Below are positions 16,268-25,746 of a stretch of 64,000 nucleotides of DNA, piece by piece. The position numbers were made by a program, and so were the translations under genes. This DNA is from VXNE01 sp963664635 (GTDB lineage: Bacteria; Pseudomonadota; Gammaproteobacteria; Pseudomonadales; Azotimanducaceae). The first letter of the stretch is position 1; every line of letters begins with the position of its first letter. Location of the stretch: assembly GCA_963664635.1 (NCBI GenBank), contig OY761542.1, positions 5,322,055 through 5,386,054 of the forward strand, given 5' to 3'. The notes under the pieces are model-generated. The model worked only from the letters and a program-made list of their open reading frames with translations. It did not search any database and had not been told where the DNA came from.

Positions 16268-17551
16268 ATGCACGCAAAACGCATCATATTGGGCATCAGC
16301 GGTGGAATCGCCGCGTACAAGACCCCGATTCTTGTGCGAGATCTGCTCTCTCGCGGCGCAGAAGTCATCCCGATCCTGACGCAGAGCGCCGCCCGCTTCG
16401 TTACCCGCGCAAGCCTGCAGGCCGTCTCCGGACAGCGCGTGCGCGACGATCTCTGGGACGAGGAAGCGGAAGCCGCCATGGGGCACATCGAGCTCGCGCG
16501 GTGGGCGGATGCCGTGCTCGTGGCCCCCGCCACCGCACACCTGCTCGCCCGACTCGCCGCCGGTACGGCGGACGATCTCCTCACGACGGTCTGTCTGGCC
16601 ACCGGCGCCCCGGTCTTCGTCGCGCCGGCGATGAACCGGCAGATGTGGGAACACCCGGCCGTGCAACGCAACGTGGCACGGATCGAAAACGACGGCCTGC
16701 GCGTCCTGGGCCCCGGCACCGGAGATCAGGCGTGTGGGGAGACCGGTCCCGGACGCATGCTCGAACCGCACGAACTGGCGGACGCGCTACGGGCGCATTG
16801 GGCCGAACCGACCGATGCCGCGAACCCCGACGGGCCGCTCCAGGGTGTCCGCGTCCTCATCACGGCCGGGCCCACGCGCGAGCACATCGACCCGGTGCGG
16901 TTCATCTCGAACCACAGCTCGGGCAAACAGGGGTACGCCATGGCGCGTGCCGCCCGCGACGCCGGCGCTGCCGTGACCCTCGTCAGTGGCCCTGTCCACC
17001 TCGATGCGCCGGCGGGCCTGCGCCGCGTGGACGTGACGACGGCCCGCGAGATGAAGGCCGCCGTGGAGGCCGAGCTGCCGGACACCGACATCTTCATCGG
17101 CGTCGCCGCCGTCGGGGACTACCGCCCGGCAGAGCCGCGCAGCCGCAAGATCAAGAAGGCGGGAACGTCCGCGTCCGAGATCACCCTGCCACTCAAGGAA
17201 AACCCGGACATTCTCGAAGCGGCCGTGGCGAGCGGACGCCCCTGCGTGGTCGGCTTCGCCGCCGAGACCCACGACGCCCTGCCGCACGCGCGCGAGAAGC
17301 TCGCCCGCAAGGGCTGCGACGCCATCGTCGTGAACGACGTATCCGACGCCACCATCGGCTTCGACAGCAACGAGAACGCGGTGGTGCTCATCCAACCCTC
17401 GGGCGAGACCGTCTTCCCGACCCAATCAAAGGACATCCTGGCCGCGAAGCTCGTCGACGCCATCGCCGCCCTGTACCACGGGACGTGCGGGCGGGAAGAG
17501 CCTTCAGCCGGGGAGCGCGAGGGGCCCGCACGCCAGAGCAGTCTGGCCTGA
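16268..17551 (+). CDS. coaBC: Bifunctional phosphopantothenoylcysteine decarboxylase/phosphopantothenate-cysteine ligase
   Basis: A 427-residue CoA biosynthesis enzyme. The N-terminal FMN decarboxylase half (CoaC) has ILGISGGIAAYKTP and the active-site PAMNRQMWEHPAVQ. The C-terminal ligase half (CoaB) begins near residue 195 with VLITAGPTREHIDPVRFISNHSSGKQG and ends with the conserved KKAG and TQSKDIL regions. Normally dut lies between coaBC and algC; here only 17 bases separate coaBC from the phosphomannomutase gene. Confidence 0.96.
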   Translation: MHAKRIILGISGGIAAYKTPILVRDLLSRGAEVIPILTQSAARFVTRASLQAVSGQRVRDDLWDEEAEAAMGHIELARWADAVLVAPATAHLLARLAAGTADDLLTTVCLATGAPVFVAPAMNRQMWEHPAVQRNVARIENDGLRVLGPGTGDQACGETGPGRMLEPHELADALRAHWAEPTDAANPDGPLQGVRVLITAGPTREHIDPVRFISNHSSGKQGYAMARAARDAGAAVTLVSGPVHLDAPAGLRRVDVTTAREMKAAVEAELPDTDIFIGVAAVGDYRPAEPRSRKIKKAGTSASEITLPLKENPDILEAAVASGRPCVVGFAAETHDALPHAREKLARKGCDAIVVNDVSDATIGFDSNENAVVLIQPSGETVFPTQSKDILAAKLVDAIAALYHGTCGREEPSAGEREGPARQSSLA

Positions 17552-17568
17552 AGCGCCCCGGTGCCGCC

Positions 17569-18939
17569 ATGGGAATCCATCCCGACATCTTCCGCGCGTA
17601 CGATATCCGCGGCATCGTCGACCAGAGCCTGGGCGACGAGACGGTGTACCTCATCGGGCGAGCCTTCGCGGCCGAGGCACGCGGCCAGGGACAGACGCGC
17701 GTGGCCGTCGGCGGCGACGGCCGCCACTCGACACCCCGCCTGCGCGACGCGCTGACCCGCGGGCTGACCGAAGGGGGCTGCGACGTCACCGACGTGGGCT
17801 GTGTTCCCACGCCGCTGCTCTACTACGCCACCCACGTGCTCGAGACGGGCACCGGCGTCATGATCACCGGATCGCACAATCCCGCCGAGTACAACGGTCT
17901 CAAGATGATGATCGGCGGACGGACGCTCGCGGAAAGCGCCATCCAGGCGCTGCGCACACGCATTGAGCGCCACGACTTCTCCACCGGCGCCGGCGCGGTC
18001 GACGACCGTGACCTCGTCGAACACTACGTCACGCGCGTGACCGGCGACGTCCCGCTGCACCGTCCCCTCAGGGTCGCGATCGACTGCGGCAACGGAGTGG
18101 CCGGCGCCGTCGCTCCCGCGCTGTACGAACGCATGGGCTGCGAGGTCGTGGGGCTCTACACGGAGGTCGACGGCGACTTCCCGAACCACCATCCCGACCC
18201 GGCCGAGCCCGAGAACCTGGCGGACCTCGTGGAGCTGGTCCAGCGTACCGGCGCCGACATGGGCCTGGCCTTCGACGGGGATGCGGACCGCCTCGGCGTC
18301 GTGACGGACACCGGCACGATCGTCTGGCCGGATCGGTTGATGATGCTCCTGGCCAAGGACGTGCTGCGCCGCAATCCCGGCGCCCGCATCGTCTATGACG
18401 TCAAATGCACGCAGCGCCTGCGGGACGTCATCGCGTCCTGCGGGGGCGAGCCCATGATGAGCCGCACCGGCCACTCCCACATCAAGGCGAAGATCCGGGA
18501 GACGGGCGCGCTGCTCGGCGGCGAGTTCAGCGGCCACCTCTGCTTCGCGGAAGGGTGGTACGGCTTCGACGACGCGCTCTACGGCGGCGCGCGGCTGCTC
18601 GGCATCGCCAGTGGCGCCGAGACCACCGTCGACGGCCTGTTCCGCGAGTTCCCGGCGACCTGCGTGACCCCGGAGATCAAGCTCCCGACCTCGGAGGCCG
18701 CGAAATTCGAGATCGTCGAGCGCCTCGCCGCAACCGCGGACTTCGGCGACGGCGAGGTCACGGCCATCGACGGCATCCGCGTCGACTATCCCGACGGGTT
18801 CGGCCTCGTACGCGCCTCGAATACGAGCCCGGTGCTCAGCCTGCGCTTCGAAGCCGACACGCCGGCGGCCCTGGCGCGCATCCGCACGCGCTTCCAGGCG
18901 GAACTGGCGGCCGTCGACCCCGCCCTGCGTTTCGAGTAA
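17569..18939 (+). CDS. algC: Phosphomannomutase/phosphoglucomutase
   Basis: A 456-residue alpha-D-phosphohexomutase interconverting mannose or glucose 1- and 6-phosphates for polysaccharide, LPS and nucleotide-sugar synthesis. FRAYDIRGIVD is at the N-terminus. The phosphoserine loop GVMITGSHNPAEYNGLK is at about residue 105, the metal site AFDGDADRLGVV near 235, the sugar-specificity loop GGEFSGHLCF near 320, and the phosphate-binding RASNTSPVL at the C-terminus. All four domains are present. It is placed before argB as in Pseudomonas. Confidence 0.94.
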   Translation: MGIHPDIFRAYDIRGIVDQSLGDETVYLIGRAFAAEARGQGQTRVAVGGDGRHSTPRLRDALTRGLTEGGCDVTDVGCVPTPLLYYATHVLETGTGVMITGSHNPAEYNGLKMMIGGRTLAESAIQALRTRIERHDFSTGAGAVDDRDLVEHYVTRVTGDVPLHRPLRVAIDCGNGVAGAVAPALYERMGCEVVGLYTEVDGDFPNHHPDPAEPENLADLVELVQRTGADMGLAFDGDADRLGVVTDTGTIVWPDRLMMLLAKDVLRRNPGARIVYDVKCTQRLRDVIASCGGEPMMSRTGHSHIKAKIRETGALLGGEFSGHLCFAEGWYGFDDALYGGARLLGIASGAETTVDGLFREFPATCVTPEIKLPTSEAAKFEIVERLAATADFGDGEVTAIDGIRVDYPDGFGLVRASNTSPVLSLRFEADTPAALARIRTRFQAELAAVDPALRFE

Positions 18940-18946
18940 ACCCGTC

Positions 18947-19822
18947 ATGACCCGCGAGACCACGGCGCGCGTACTGATCGAGGCGCTGCCCTACATCCAG
19001 CAGTTTCATGGCTCGACCATCGTCATCAAGTACGGCGGCAACGCGATGGTGGAGGAGTCGCTGAAACACGCCTTCGCCCGCGACGTCGTGCTGATGAAGC
19101 TCGTCGGCATGCACCCGATCGTGGTCCACGGGGGCGGGCCGCAGATCGGCGCGCTGCTCGCCAGGCTCGGCATCGAGACCCGTTTCGTCGACGGCATGCG
19201 GGTGACCGACTCCGCCACCATGGACGTGGTGCAGATGGTGCTCGGCGGCCTCGTCAACAAGGAGATCGTCTCACTCATCAACGCCGAGGGGGGCCGCGCG
19301 GTCGGCGTCACCGGGAAGGACGGGGAACTCCTCCGCGCGCGCCGGCTCACGCTGACCCGGGAGCGGCCCGAACTCAAGGCGCCCGAAATCATCGACATCG
19401 GCCACGTCGGGGAAGTGGCCGAGGTGGACGGCCGCGTGCTCGAGGCCCTGGCCGCGCGCGACTTCATTCCGGTGATCGCGCCCATCGGCGTGGGGCCGGA
19501 CGGTGCGTCCTACAACATCAACGCCGACCTGGTGGCGAGCGCCGTGGCCGCCCACGTCCGGGCCCACAAGCTCGTCCTGCTGACGAACACGCCCGGCATC
19601 CTGGACGCGGACGGTGCGACGGTTTCCGCGGCGACGCGCGACGAAGTCGAGGCGATGATCGCCGCCGGCACGATCGCCGACGGCATGCTGCCGAAGGCAC
19701 GCTGCGCCCTCGACGCCCTGGCCGCCGGGGTCACCCACGCCCAGATCATCGACGGACGCCTGCCCCACGCGACGCTGCTGGAGATCTTCACCGACGGGGG
19801 CGTCGGTACGCAGATACGGTAA
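18947..19822 (+). CDS. argB: Acetylglutamate kinase
   Basis: A 291-residue amino-acid kinase catalysing the second step of arginine synthesis. IVIKYGGNAM carries the phosphate-binding Lys, VVHGGGPQI the glycine loop, and NINADLVASAVAAHVRAHKLVLLTNTPGILD the nucleotide-binding region. The N-terminal helix (about residues 1-20) is typical of the arginine-inhibited hexameric form, so feedback inhibition is likely (inference). It follows algC by 7 bases and converges with pyrE. Confidence 0.96.
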   Translation: MTRETTARVLIEALPYIQQFHGSTIVIKYGGNAMVEESLKHAFARDVVLMKLVGMHPIVVHGGGPQIGALLARLGIETRFVDGMRVTDSATMDVVQMVLGGLVNKEIVSLINAEGGRAVGVTGKDGELLRARRLTLTRERPELKAPEIIDIGHVGEVAEVDGRVLEALAARDFIPVIAPIGVGPDGASYNINADLVASAVAAHVRAHKLVLLTNTPGILDADGATVSAATRDEVEAMIAAGTIADGMLPKARCALDALAAGVTHAQIIDGRLPHATLLEIFTDGGVGTQIR

Positions 19823-19842
19823 CCGGCGCCGCGAGCAGGGCC

Positions 19843-20493
19843 TCAGTCGACCGCGCAGTACCGATCCCGGTAGGCGGACACCGTTGCAAGCCGCTGCGCC
19901 GCACCGGGGTCGTCCGCGAGCACCCGCACGACATCTTCCAGCCTGGCGATACCGCGCACCGGAACGCCCAGGCGGCCCTGGAGGTGCTCGACCGCCGTCG
20001 CCCGGCCGTCCACGCGCTCCCGCCGGTCCATGGCGATGAGGACACCGACGACCCGGCCGCCGGCCGCCGAGATCATCTCGCAGGCCTCGATCTTGGCCGC
20101 TCCGTCCGTGATCGTGTCGTCGACCACGACCACCCGCCGGTCCTCCAGGGCGCTGCCGACCAGGGATCCGCCTTCGCCGTGCGCCTTCGCCTCCTTGCGG
20201 TTGAACGCGACGCCGACGTTGACGCCGTGGTCCCGGGCGAGGGCCACCCCGGCGGCCACGGCGATGGGAATGCCCTTGTAGGCAGGACCGAACAGCACCT
20301 GCGGACCTTCGGCCAACGTGATCGCCAGACCCGCGAAGGCCGCGCCGAGCCGGTCGAAGGCCGCGCCGTTGTCGATCGCGCCGAGGTTGAAGAAGTAGGG
20401 GCTGCGACGGCCGGACTTCAGTTCGAACTCGCCGAACTGCAGCACGTCCTCGGCGATCAGCCAGCGTACGAAGGCGTCGGCGTCCAGGGTCAC
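19843..20493 (-). CDS. pyrE: Orotate phosphoribosyltransferase
   Basis: A 216-residue enzyme converting orotate and PRPP to OMP in pyrimidine synthesis. FELKSGRRSPYFFNLGAID is the N-terminal signature, FNRKEAKAHGEGGSLVGS the catalytic flexible loop, and VVVVDDTITDGAAK the PRPP-binding motif. The GTG start overlaps the rph stop by four bases, so it is coupled to rph as in enterobacteria and pseudomonads. Confidence 0.96.
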   Translation of the reverse strand: MTLDADAFVRWLIAEDVLQFGEFELKSGRRSPYFFNLGAIDNGAAFDRLGAAFAGLAITLAEGPQVLFGPAYKGIPIAVAAGVALARDHGVNVGVAFNRKEAKAHGEGGSLVGSALEDRRVVVVDDTITDGAAKIEACEMISAAGGRVVGVLIAMDRRERVDGRATAVEHLQGRLGVPVRGIARLEDVVRVLADDPGAAQRLATVSAYRDRYCAVD

Positions 20494-21197
20494 ATCCCGA
20501 GCGCGCGGCGCTGTTCACCGAACAGTGTAGCGATCCCGCCTTCGGCCAGGGCGAGCATTTCCGCGAGGGTGTCCCGGGCGAACGGCGCTCCCTCCGCCGT
20601 TCCCTGTACCTCGATGAACCCCTGCCCCTCGATCATGACGACGTTCATGTCGGTGCCGGCGTTCGAGTCCTCGCGGTAATCGAGGTCGAGCACCGGCACG
20701 CCCCGGAAGACCCCGACCGAGACCGACGCCACCAGCGCCGTGAACGCCTGTGGAGCGACCTGGCGCACCGCGTCGGCGAGTGCGACGCAGCCTCCGGTGA
20801 TGGATGCGGTACGCGTCCCGCCATCGGCCTGGAGGACGTCGCAGTCGATCCGGATGGTGCGCTCGCCGAGCTTGTCGAGGTCCACCGACGCGCGCAGCGA
20901 GCGGCCGATGAGACGCTGGATCTCCACCGTCCGCCCGCCCTGCTTGCCCCGCGTCGCTTCGCGGTCGGTGCGCGTATGCGTCGAACCGGGGAGCATGCCG
21001 TACTCCGACGTGATCCAGCCCTTGCCGGACCCGCGCCGGAACGGCGGCACGCGCTCCTCGACGCTCGCCGTGCACAGGACACGCGTGTCTCCGAACCCGA
21101 CGAGGACGGAACCGGCGGCGTGTTTCGTGAAGCCGCGGACGATCTCGACCGCGCGGAGTTGATCGGGCTCCCTCCCGCTCGGCCGTTGCACCGTCAC
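20490..21197 (-). CDS. rph: Ribonuclease PH
   Basis: A 235-residue phosphorolytic 3-prime exoribonuclease that trims tRNA precursors. FTKHAAGSVLVGFGDTRVLCTASVEERVPPFRRG is the N-terminal core, EIQRLIGRSLRASVDL the phosphate-site region, and IDCDVLQADGGTRTASITGG the central signature. The catalytic DYREDSNAGTDMNVV holds the metal-binding Asp residues. Full length, unlike the truncated E. coli K-12 allele. It diverges from yicC across 95 bases. Confidence 0.96.
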   Translation of the reverse strand: MTVQRPSGREPDQLRAVEIVRGFTKHAAGSVLVGFGDTRVLCTASVEERVPPFRRGSGKGWITSEYGMLPGSTHTRTDREATRGKQGGRTVEIQRLIGRSLRASVDLDKLGERTIRIDCDVLQADGGTRTASITGGCVALADAVRQVAPQAFTALVASVSVGVFRGVPVLDLDYREDSNAGTDMNVVMIEGQGFIEVQGTAEGAPFARDTLAEMLALAEGGIATLFGEQRRALGM

Positions 21198-21292
21198 TCG
21201 ATCTCCCTGACATTGACCATGGCAATTATACGGCCCGAGTCCGGCGCGGTGGCGACACGCACGGCATCACGACCCGTTGTTAGAATCCCGCC

Positions 21293-22147
21293 ATGATCTC
21301 GAGCATGACCGCCTTCGGCAAATTCGAGTCACCCGCGCTTTCGTGGGAAATCCGTTCCGTGAACCACCGCTTCCTGGAAGTGAGCTTCCGGTTGCCCGAG
21401 GGACTGCGGGCCATCGAACCGTCGCTGCGGGACGTCGCGCGCCGGGCGCTCGGCAGGGGCAAGGTCGACGCCACGCTCCGTCTCATCGAAGGCGACGTCG
21501 GGCTCGCGGTGAACATCCACCGGCCGAACATGCTCAGGCTGCTCGCCACCCTGGAGCAGGTGCGCAGGGACGCGCCCGAGATCGGTCACCCAGACCCGCT
21601 CGAACTGCTCCGTTGGCCCGGAGTGCTCGAGACCGGCATGACGGACGCGTCCGGCGCCCTCGAGACGGACGCGCGATCCGGCTTCGAGGCCGCCGTCGAA
21701 CAACTCGTCGCGCAGCGGCGCCGCGAAGGGCGGGGCATCGACGCCATCCTGCGCGACAAGCTCGAAGAGGTGGAGACGATCGTCTCGGAGATCCGCGCGT
21801 CGACCGCATCGCTCTCGACCCGGATACGCGACCGGCTGCGGGAGCGCATCGCGGAGCTCGTCGACCAGGTGGATCAGCACCGGCTCGAACAGGAGGTCGC
21901 GCTGCTCGCCCAGAAGGGCGACGTGGCGGAAGAACTCGACCGGCTGCTGCTGCACGTCGACGGCTGCCGCGGCAGTCTCGACGCGGAAGGCCCCCAGGGC
22001 CGGCGCCTGGACTTCCTGATGCAGGAACTGACGCGCGAAGCCAACACCGTGGCCTCGAAGGCCGTGCCGCCGGAGTGCGCGCGGCGCGCCGTCGACCTCA
22101 AGGTCGTCATCGAGCAGATGCGCGAACAGGTCCAGAACGTCGAGTGA
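21293..22147 (+). CDS. yicC: YicC family endoribonuclease
   Basis: A 284-residue protein. The N-terminal SMTAFGKFE and SVNHRFLEVSFRLPEGLRAIEP are YicC_N motifs. The C-terminal DUF1732 region is RLEQEVALLAQKGDVAEELDRL and RLDFLMQELTREANTVASKA. The family has been shown to act as an endoribonuclease (YicC/YloC), so RNA cleavage is the likely activity. It overlaps gmk by four bases (GTGA), the usual pairing. Confidence 0.94.
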   Translation: MISSMTAFGKFESPALSWEIRSVNHRFLEVSFRLPEGLRAIEPSLRDVARRALGRGKVDATLRLIEGDVGLAVNIHRPNMLRLLATLEQVRRDAPEIGHPDPLELLRWPGVLETGMTDASGALETDARSGFEAAVEQLVAQRRREGRGIDAILRDKLEEVETIVSEIRASTASLSTRIRDRLRERIAELVDQVDQHRLEQEVALLAQKGDVAEELDRLLLHVDGCRGSLDAEGPQGRRLDFLMQELTREANTVASKAVPPECARRAVDLKVVIEQMREQVQNVE

Positions 22148-22758
22148 GCGGGCTGCTCATCGTCGTCTCGGCCCCCTCCGGCGCCGGCAAGACCAGCCTG
22201 GTCGGCGCACTGGTGCGGCGCGATCCGCTGCTCGAGGTGTCCATCTCCCACACTACGCGTCCCCGGCGCCCCGCCGAGGCGGAGGGCAGCGACTACTACT
22301 TCGTGGACCCCGCGGCATTCGACGCGATGGCCACCGCCGGCGAGTTCCTCGAACACGCCACCAGTTTCGGACACGCGTACGGAACGTCGCGCGCCAAGGT
22401 GTTCGAGGCGCTCGAGAGGGGCCGGGACATCGTGCTGGAGATCGACTGGCAGGGCGCCGCGCAGCTTCGTTCGCGCTTCGAACGCGCCATCGACGTCTTC
22501 GTGCTGCCCCCCTCGCGCGCCACGCTGCGCCAGCGGCTGCGGGCGCGCGGACAGGACGGCGCGGACGTCATCGAGCGACGCATGCGGCAAGCCGTCGACG
22601 ACATCTCGCACTGCGCGGACTTCGACTACGCCATCGTCAACGACGATTTCGACGACGCCGTGGCCGCGCTCGCCGGCATCGTCGACGCGGAGCGGCGCGG
22701 CCGGAGGGCCGAGGTGCCCGACCGCACCGGCCTGCTCGAGGAGTTGCTCCGCCCGTAA
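22144..22758 (+). CDS. gmk: Guanylate kinase
   Basis: A 204-residue enzyme phosphorylating GMP to GDP. P-loop VSAPSGAGKTSLV at about residues 8-20, GMP-binding SHTTRPRRPAEAEGSDYYFVD at about 37-57, EFLEHATSFGHAYGTSR, and DIVLEIDWQGAAQLR follow. GTG start overlapping yicC. In most gammaproteobacteria rpoZ comes next; here a 2.4-kb TonB receptor gene on the opposite strand intervenes. Confidence 0.96.
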   Translation: MSGLLIVVSAPSGAGKTSLVGALVRRDPLLEVSISHTTRPRRPAEAEGSDYYFVDPAAFDAMATAGEFLEHATSFGHAYGTSRAKVFEALERGRDIVLEIDWQGAAQLRSRFERAIDVFVLPPSRATLRQRLRARGQDGADVIERRMRQAVDDISHCADFDYAIVNDDFDDAVAALAGIVDAERRGRRAEVPDRTGLLEELLRP

Positions 22759-22785
22759 CGCTTCCGTAACGCTCCAGAGCCGCCC

Positions 22786-25170
22786 CTACGAGCCGAACCT
22801 GTGTTCCAGGGTCAGGCCGAAGCGCCGCGGCTGCGCGTAGTAGTAGAGCAGGATGCCGAGGTCGACGAGGTCCTGGGCCCCGCGATAGTACACCTCGTCG
22901 CTCAGGTTGGTGCCCCACAGCGATACCGAGGTCTTGCCGTTGCCCATGTCCCAGCGCAGGCGGGCATCCACCAGGCCGAGCGGCTCCGTGCGGTGCCGCC
23001 GGAGACGCGTCAGCGCCGCGGCCGCGTAGTACGGCCCGCGGTAGTTGTAGCCGACCTGCGCCGTCATGCTCCCGGCGTTGTCCAGGTAGAACTCCTTGGC
23101 CACGCTCACGTTCCAGGACCGGTTCGGCGTGAAGCCGATGAACGAGATGTCGGAGAGGTCGCGGACTACCAGGGTTTCCTCGAACGTGACCGGATCGAAG
23201 GTGTTGTCGACGACCGTGAACTCGTCGTACTCGCCCGTGAGATACCCGTAGGTGCCCGTGACGAACCAGCCCTCCGCCGGCGTCGCGAGCAGTTCCATTT
23301 CGACGCCCTCGATCGTGGCGGCCTGCGCGTTGATCTGGTCGGCGGTCGGCTGACCGTCCACGACGCGGCCGATCGTGATCTGCTGGTTCTCGTAGTCGTT
23401 CTGGAAGACGGTCACGTTCAACTGCAGCCGGCGCTCGAACCACTGGGACTTCATGCCGACTTCCCAGTTGTCCGAGATTTCCGGCGCGTAGGGCCGCATG
23501 CGCACGTCGCCGTTCATGCCGCCCGAGCTGTAGCCTCGCGAGAAACTCAGGTACGCCATGACGTCGTCGGTGATCGCGTAGTTGAGGATCGCGCGCGGGG
23601 TCGACTGGCTGAAGTCGACCTCCTGATCGCAGTAGCTGCGCATGGCCAGTCCGTCCGGACCGATGTTCCCCGGGCAGCCGTAGAACGGGTCGAACCCGAA
23701 ATCGGCGGTGAACTGGGAGCGCTTGAACTGCCGGGTGTCCTTCGTCCAGCGCCAGCCCGCGGTGACCGACCAGGCGTCCGTGATGTCCAGCGTGCCTTCC
23801 GCGAAGACCGCCCACGAGTCGTTGGTGGCATCGGTGAGCTGGCGGCGGCTGATGTTCGCCTGCGCGCCGAGCGCGATAGGGCCAAAGGCCTCCCAGAGCG
23901 GCGCTTCGGCCGGATCGGTGGGAGGCGCGAGCCCACGCAGGAACGGCACGTTGATCGGCAGGACCACATTCTCGGTGAAGCCGTAGAGCCCGGTGATCCA
24001 GGTCATGCGCTCGTTGAACGCACTGCCCTCGACGCGAAACTCCTGCGAGAGCTGGTCATACGTCGAGGCCTCGTCCTGCAGCACCTCCAGGTGGTAGGAA
24101 GGTCCTCCATAGAAATCGCTGCCCCAGCCCCAGGACTCGTTCAGTTCCTTCATGTCGCGCCAGGCGGAAATGGACGTCAGCGTCACGTCCGCGAAGTCCC
24201 ACGTGACCGTCAACGCCGCGGAATTGGTGTCGACGAAGAGGCCGTTCGGGTCGTTGTCGTTGGACCGGAAGGGGTTGTCGTCCGGTGCGCAGGCCGCCTC
24301 GAGTTCGTCGTACGCGCCGAAGATCAACACCAGGAAGTTGATCCCCGCCGGACCCCCGAGCAGCTCCTCGCAGTCGGCCAGGCCGCCGGTTTCCCGCGCC
24401 CGGAAGAATTCCGCGGCCAGGGAGACCTCGACCGAGTCGTTGGGCGTCCACAACAGCGTGCCGCGCAGCGTGCGCGAGTCCGTGGTGTTCCACTCGCGTC
24501 CGGCGTCGTCCTTCATCCAGCCGTCGTCCTTGCGCGCCTGGAAGGCCAAGCGCGCGGCGAGCACGTCGTCGATCAACGGGATATTGACCAGGCCGTCGGC
24601 GGAGTACTGGCCGGCATTGCCGACACCGCCTCGTATCGTGGCGTCGAACACGGAATCCGGCTTCTTGGTAATGACGTGCACGAGCCCCGCGGTGGTGTTG
24701 CGCCCGAACAGCGTGCCCTGCGGACCCCGCAGCACCTCGACCCGGTCGATGTCGAGCAGGTCGAACACGGAACCCTGGGGCCGGCCCAGGTACACCCCGT
24801 CGACGTAGATACCGACTTTCGGGTCCTGGGTGCCGCCCCAGTTGATCTGGCCGATGCCGCGCAGGAACACCTGAGCCGTGCCGCGCGCCACCACGCTCTC
24901 GTTGAAGGACATGTTGGGCGTGAGCTGCTCGACGTGCTGCACTTCCGTGATGCCGCGGTCTTCCAGCCGGTCCGCCGACAGCGCCGAAATCGGTATCGGC
25001 ACGCTCTGGGCCGTCTCCTCCCGGCGGCGGGCCGTGACGACGACCTCCTCGATACCGCCGGTCGACGCCTGCTCCTCGTCCGCCTCCTCGGCCTGGGCCG
25101 TCGCGGCCGGCAGGAACACCCCCGCCGCCGCAAGCCCGGCAATTCCAAGGACTTCCTTGAGTCGCATCAT
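22786..25170 (-). CDS. TonB-dependent outer membrane receptor
   Basis: A 794-residue siderophore- or substrate-type receptor. The signal peptide ends near AQAEEADEEQAS. The TonB box region is IEEVVVTARRREE at about residue 40. The plug domain contains FLRGIGQ, GIYVDGVYLGRPQG and the plug signature VEVLRGPQGTLFGRNTTAG at about 150-168. A 22-strand barrel follows and ends in the outer-membrane signal LTLEHRF-Gly-Ser, close to the canonical terminal aromatic. The receptor resembles the large CirA/pesticin-like family of environmental bacteria; the substrate cannot be told. SD GAGGGGGAA precedes ATG. It is inserted between gmk and rpoZ. Confidence 0.93.
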   Translation of the reverse strand: MMRLKEVLGIAGLAAAGVFLPAATAQAEEADEEQASTGGIEEVVVTARRREETAQSVPIPISALSADRLEDRGITEVQHVEQLTPNMSFNESVVARGTAQVFLRGIGQINWGGTQDPKVGIYVDGVYLGRPQGSVFDLLDIDRVEVLRGPQGTLFGRNTTAGLVHVITKKPDSVFDATIRGGVGNAGQYSADGLVNIPLIDDVLAARLAFQARKDDGWMKDDAGREWNTTDSRTLRGTLLWTPNDSVEVSLAAEFFRARETGGLADCEELLGGPAGINFLVLIFGAYDELEAACAPDDNPFRSNDNDPNGLFVDTNSAALTVTWDFADVTLTSISAWRDMKELNESWGWGSDFYGGPSYHLEVLQDEASTYDQLSQEFRVEGSAFNERMTWITGLYGFTENVVLPINVPFLRGLAPPTDPAEAPLWEAFGPIALGAQANISRRQLTDATNDSWAVFAEGTLDITDAWSVTAGWRWTKDTRQFKRSQFTADFGFDPFYGCPGNIGPDGLAMRSYCDQEVDFSQSTPRAILNYAITDDVMAYLSFSRGYSSGGMNGDVRMRPYAPEISDNWEVGMKSQWFERRLQLNVTVFQNDYENQQITIGRVVDGQPTADQINAQAATIEGVEMELLATPAEGWFVTGTYGYLTGEYDEFTVVDNTFDPVTFEETLVVRDLSDISFIGFTPNRSWNVSVAKEFYLDNAGSMTAQVGYNYRGPYYAAAALTRLRRHRTEPLGLVDARLRWDMGNGKTSVSLWGTNLSDEVYYRGAQDLVDLGILLYYYAQPRRFGLTLEHRFGS

Positions 25171-25193
25171 GCTTTCCCCCTCTGTGCGTCAGG

Positions 25194-25214
25194 GGTGTGT
25201 CCGGGCGACACACC
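25194..25214. promoter_or_regulatory. Perfect 8-bp-stem hairpin in the leader of the TonB receptor gene
   Basis: GGTGTGTC-CGGGC-GACACACC lies 24 bases upstream of the TonB receptor ATG, close enough to sit in its 5-prime leader. It could be a protein operator or an mRNA structure influencing translation. It does not match the Fur box. Orientation relative to a promoter is unknown. Confidence 0.5.
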
Positions 25215-25437
25215 ACGGCAGCCGGCCCCGGGGAACCCGCTGTCCCGCCACTTGCGAATTTGAAGACTCTCCTGACGGCGCAACATGGACGAGGCAACAA
25301 GGCGCTGTCAAGGCCAGCAAGGCCAGACAGCAAGCGTTGTCTTTATGGCGCATCCCCTCGTTGCGTATGCCTGCACTGGCGTTTGCTCCCTACACGCGTA
25401 AAATCGCTGCATTGCGGAAGTTTGACGGAATCACCAG

Positions 25438-25746
25438 ATGGCTCGCGTTACCGTCCAGGACTGTCTCGAACACGTCGATAACCGTTTCGAACTCGTCATG
25501 GTGGCGAGCCGGCGCGCGCGCCAGATCTACCGCTTGGGCGTCGTGCCGCTCGTGGAAGAGGAGAACGACAAGCCCACCGTCATCGCACTGCGCGAGATCG
25601 CCGAAGGCCTGATCACGGAAGAGGTGCTTGACGCGCCGGAGATCACGGTTGACGATGTCGATTTCGAGGGAATCGAACGGCTGGAGAACATCGGCACGGG
25701 AGCGATGCCGTTCGACATGGGAGATGACCCAGCTAGCGACATTTGA
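25438..25746 (+). CDS. rpoZ: DNA-directed RNA polymerase omega subunit
   Basis: A 102-residue omega subunit that helps assemble RNA polymerase and forms part of the ppGpp site. MARVTVQDCLEHVDNRFELVMVASRRARQI is the conserved N-terminal half, followed by NDKPTVIALREIAEGLI. A likely promoter has the -10-like TAAAAT at 25399-25404. The 3-prime end overlaps spoT by 23 bases, and the rpoZ-spoT pairing is conserved. Confidence 0.96.
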   Translation: MARVTVQDCLEHVDNRFELVMVASRRARQIYRLGVVPLVEEENDKPTVIALREIAEGLITEEVLDAPEITVDDVDFEGIERLENIGTGAMPFDMGDDPASDI

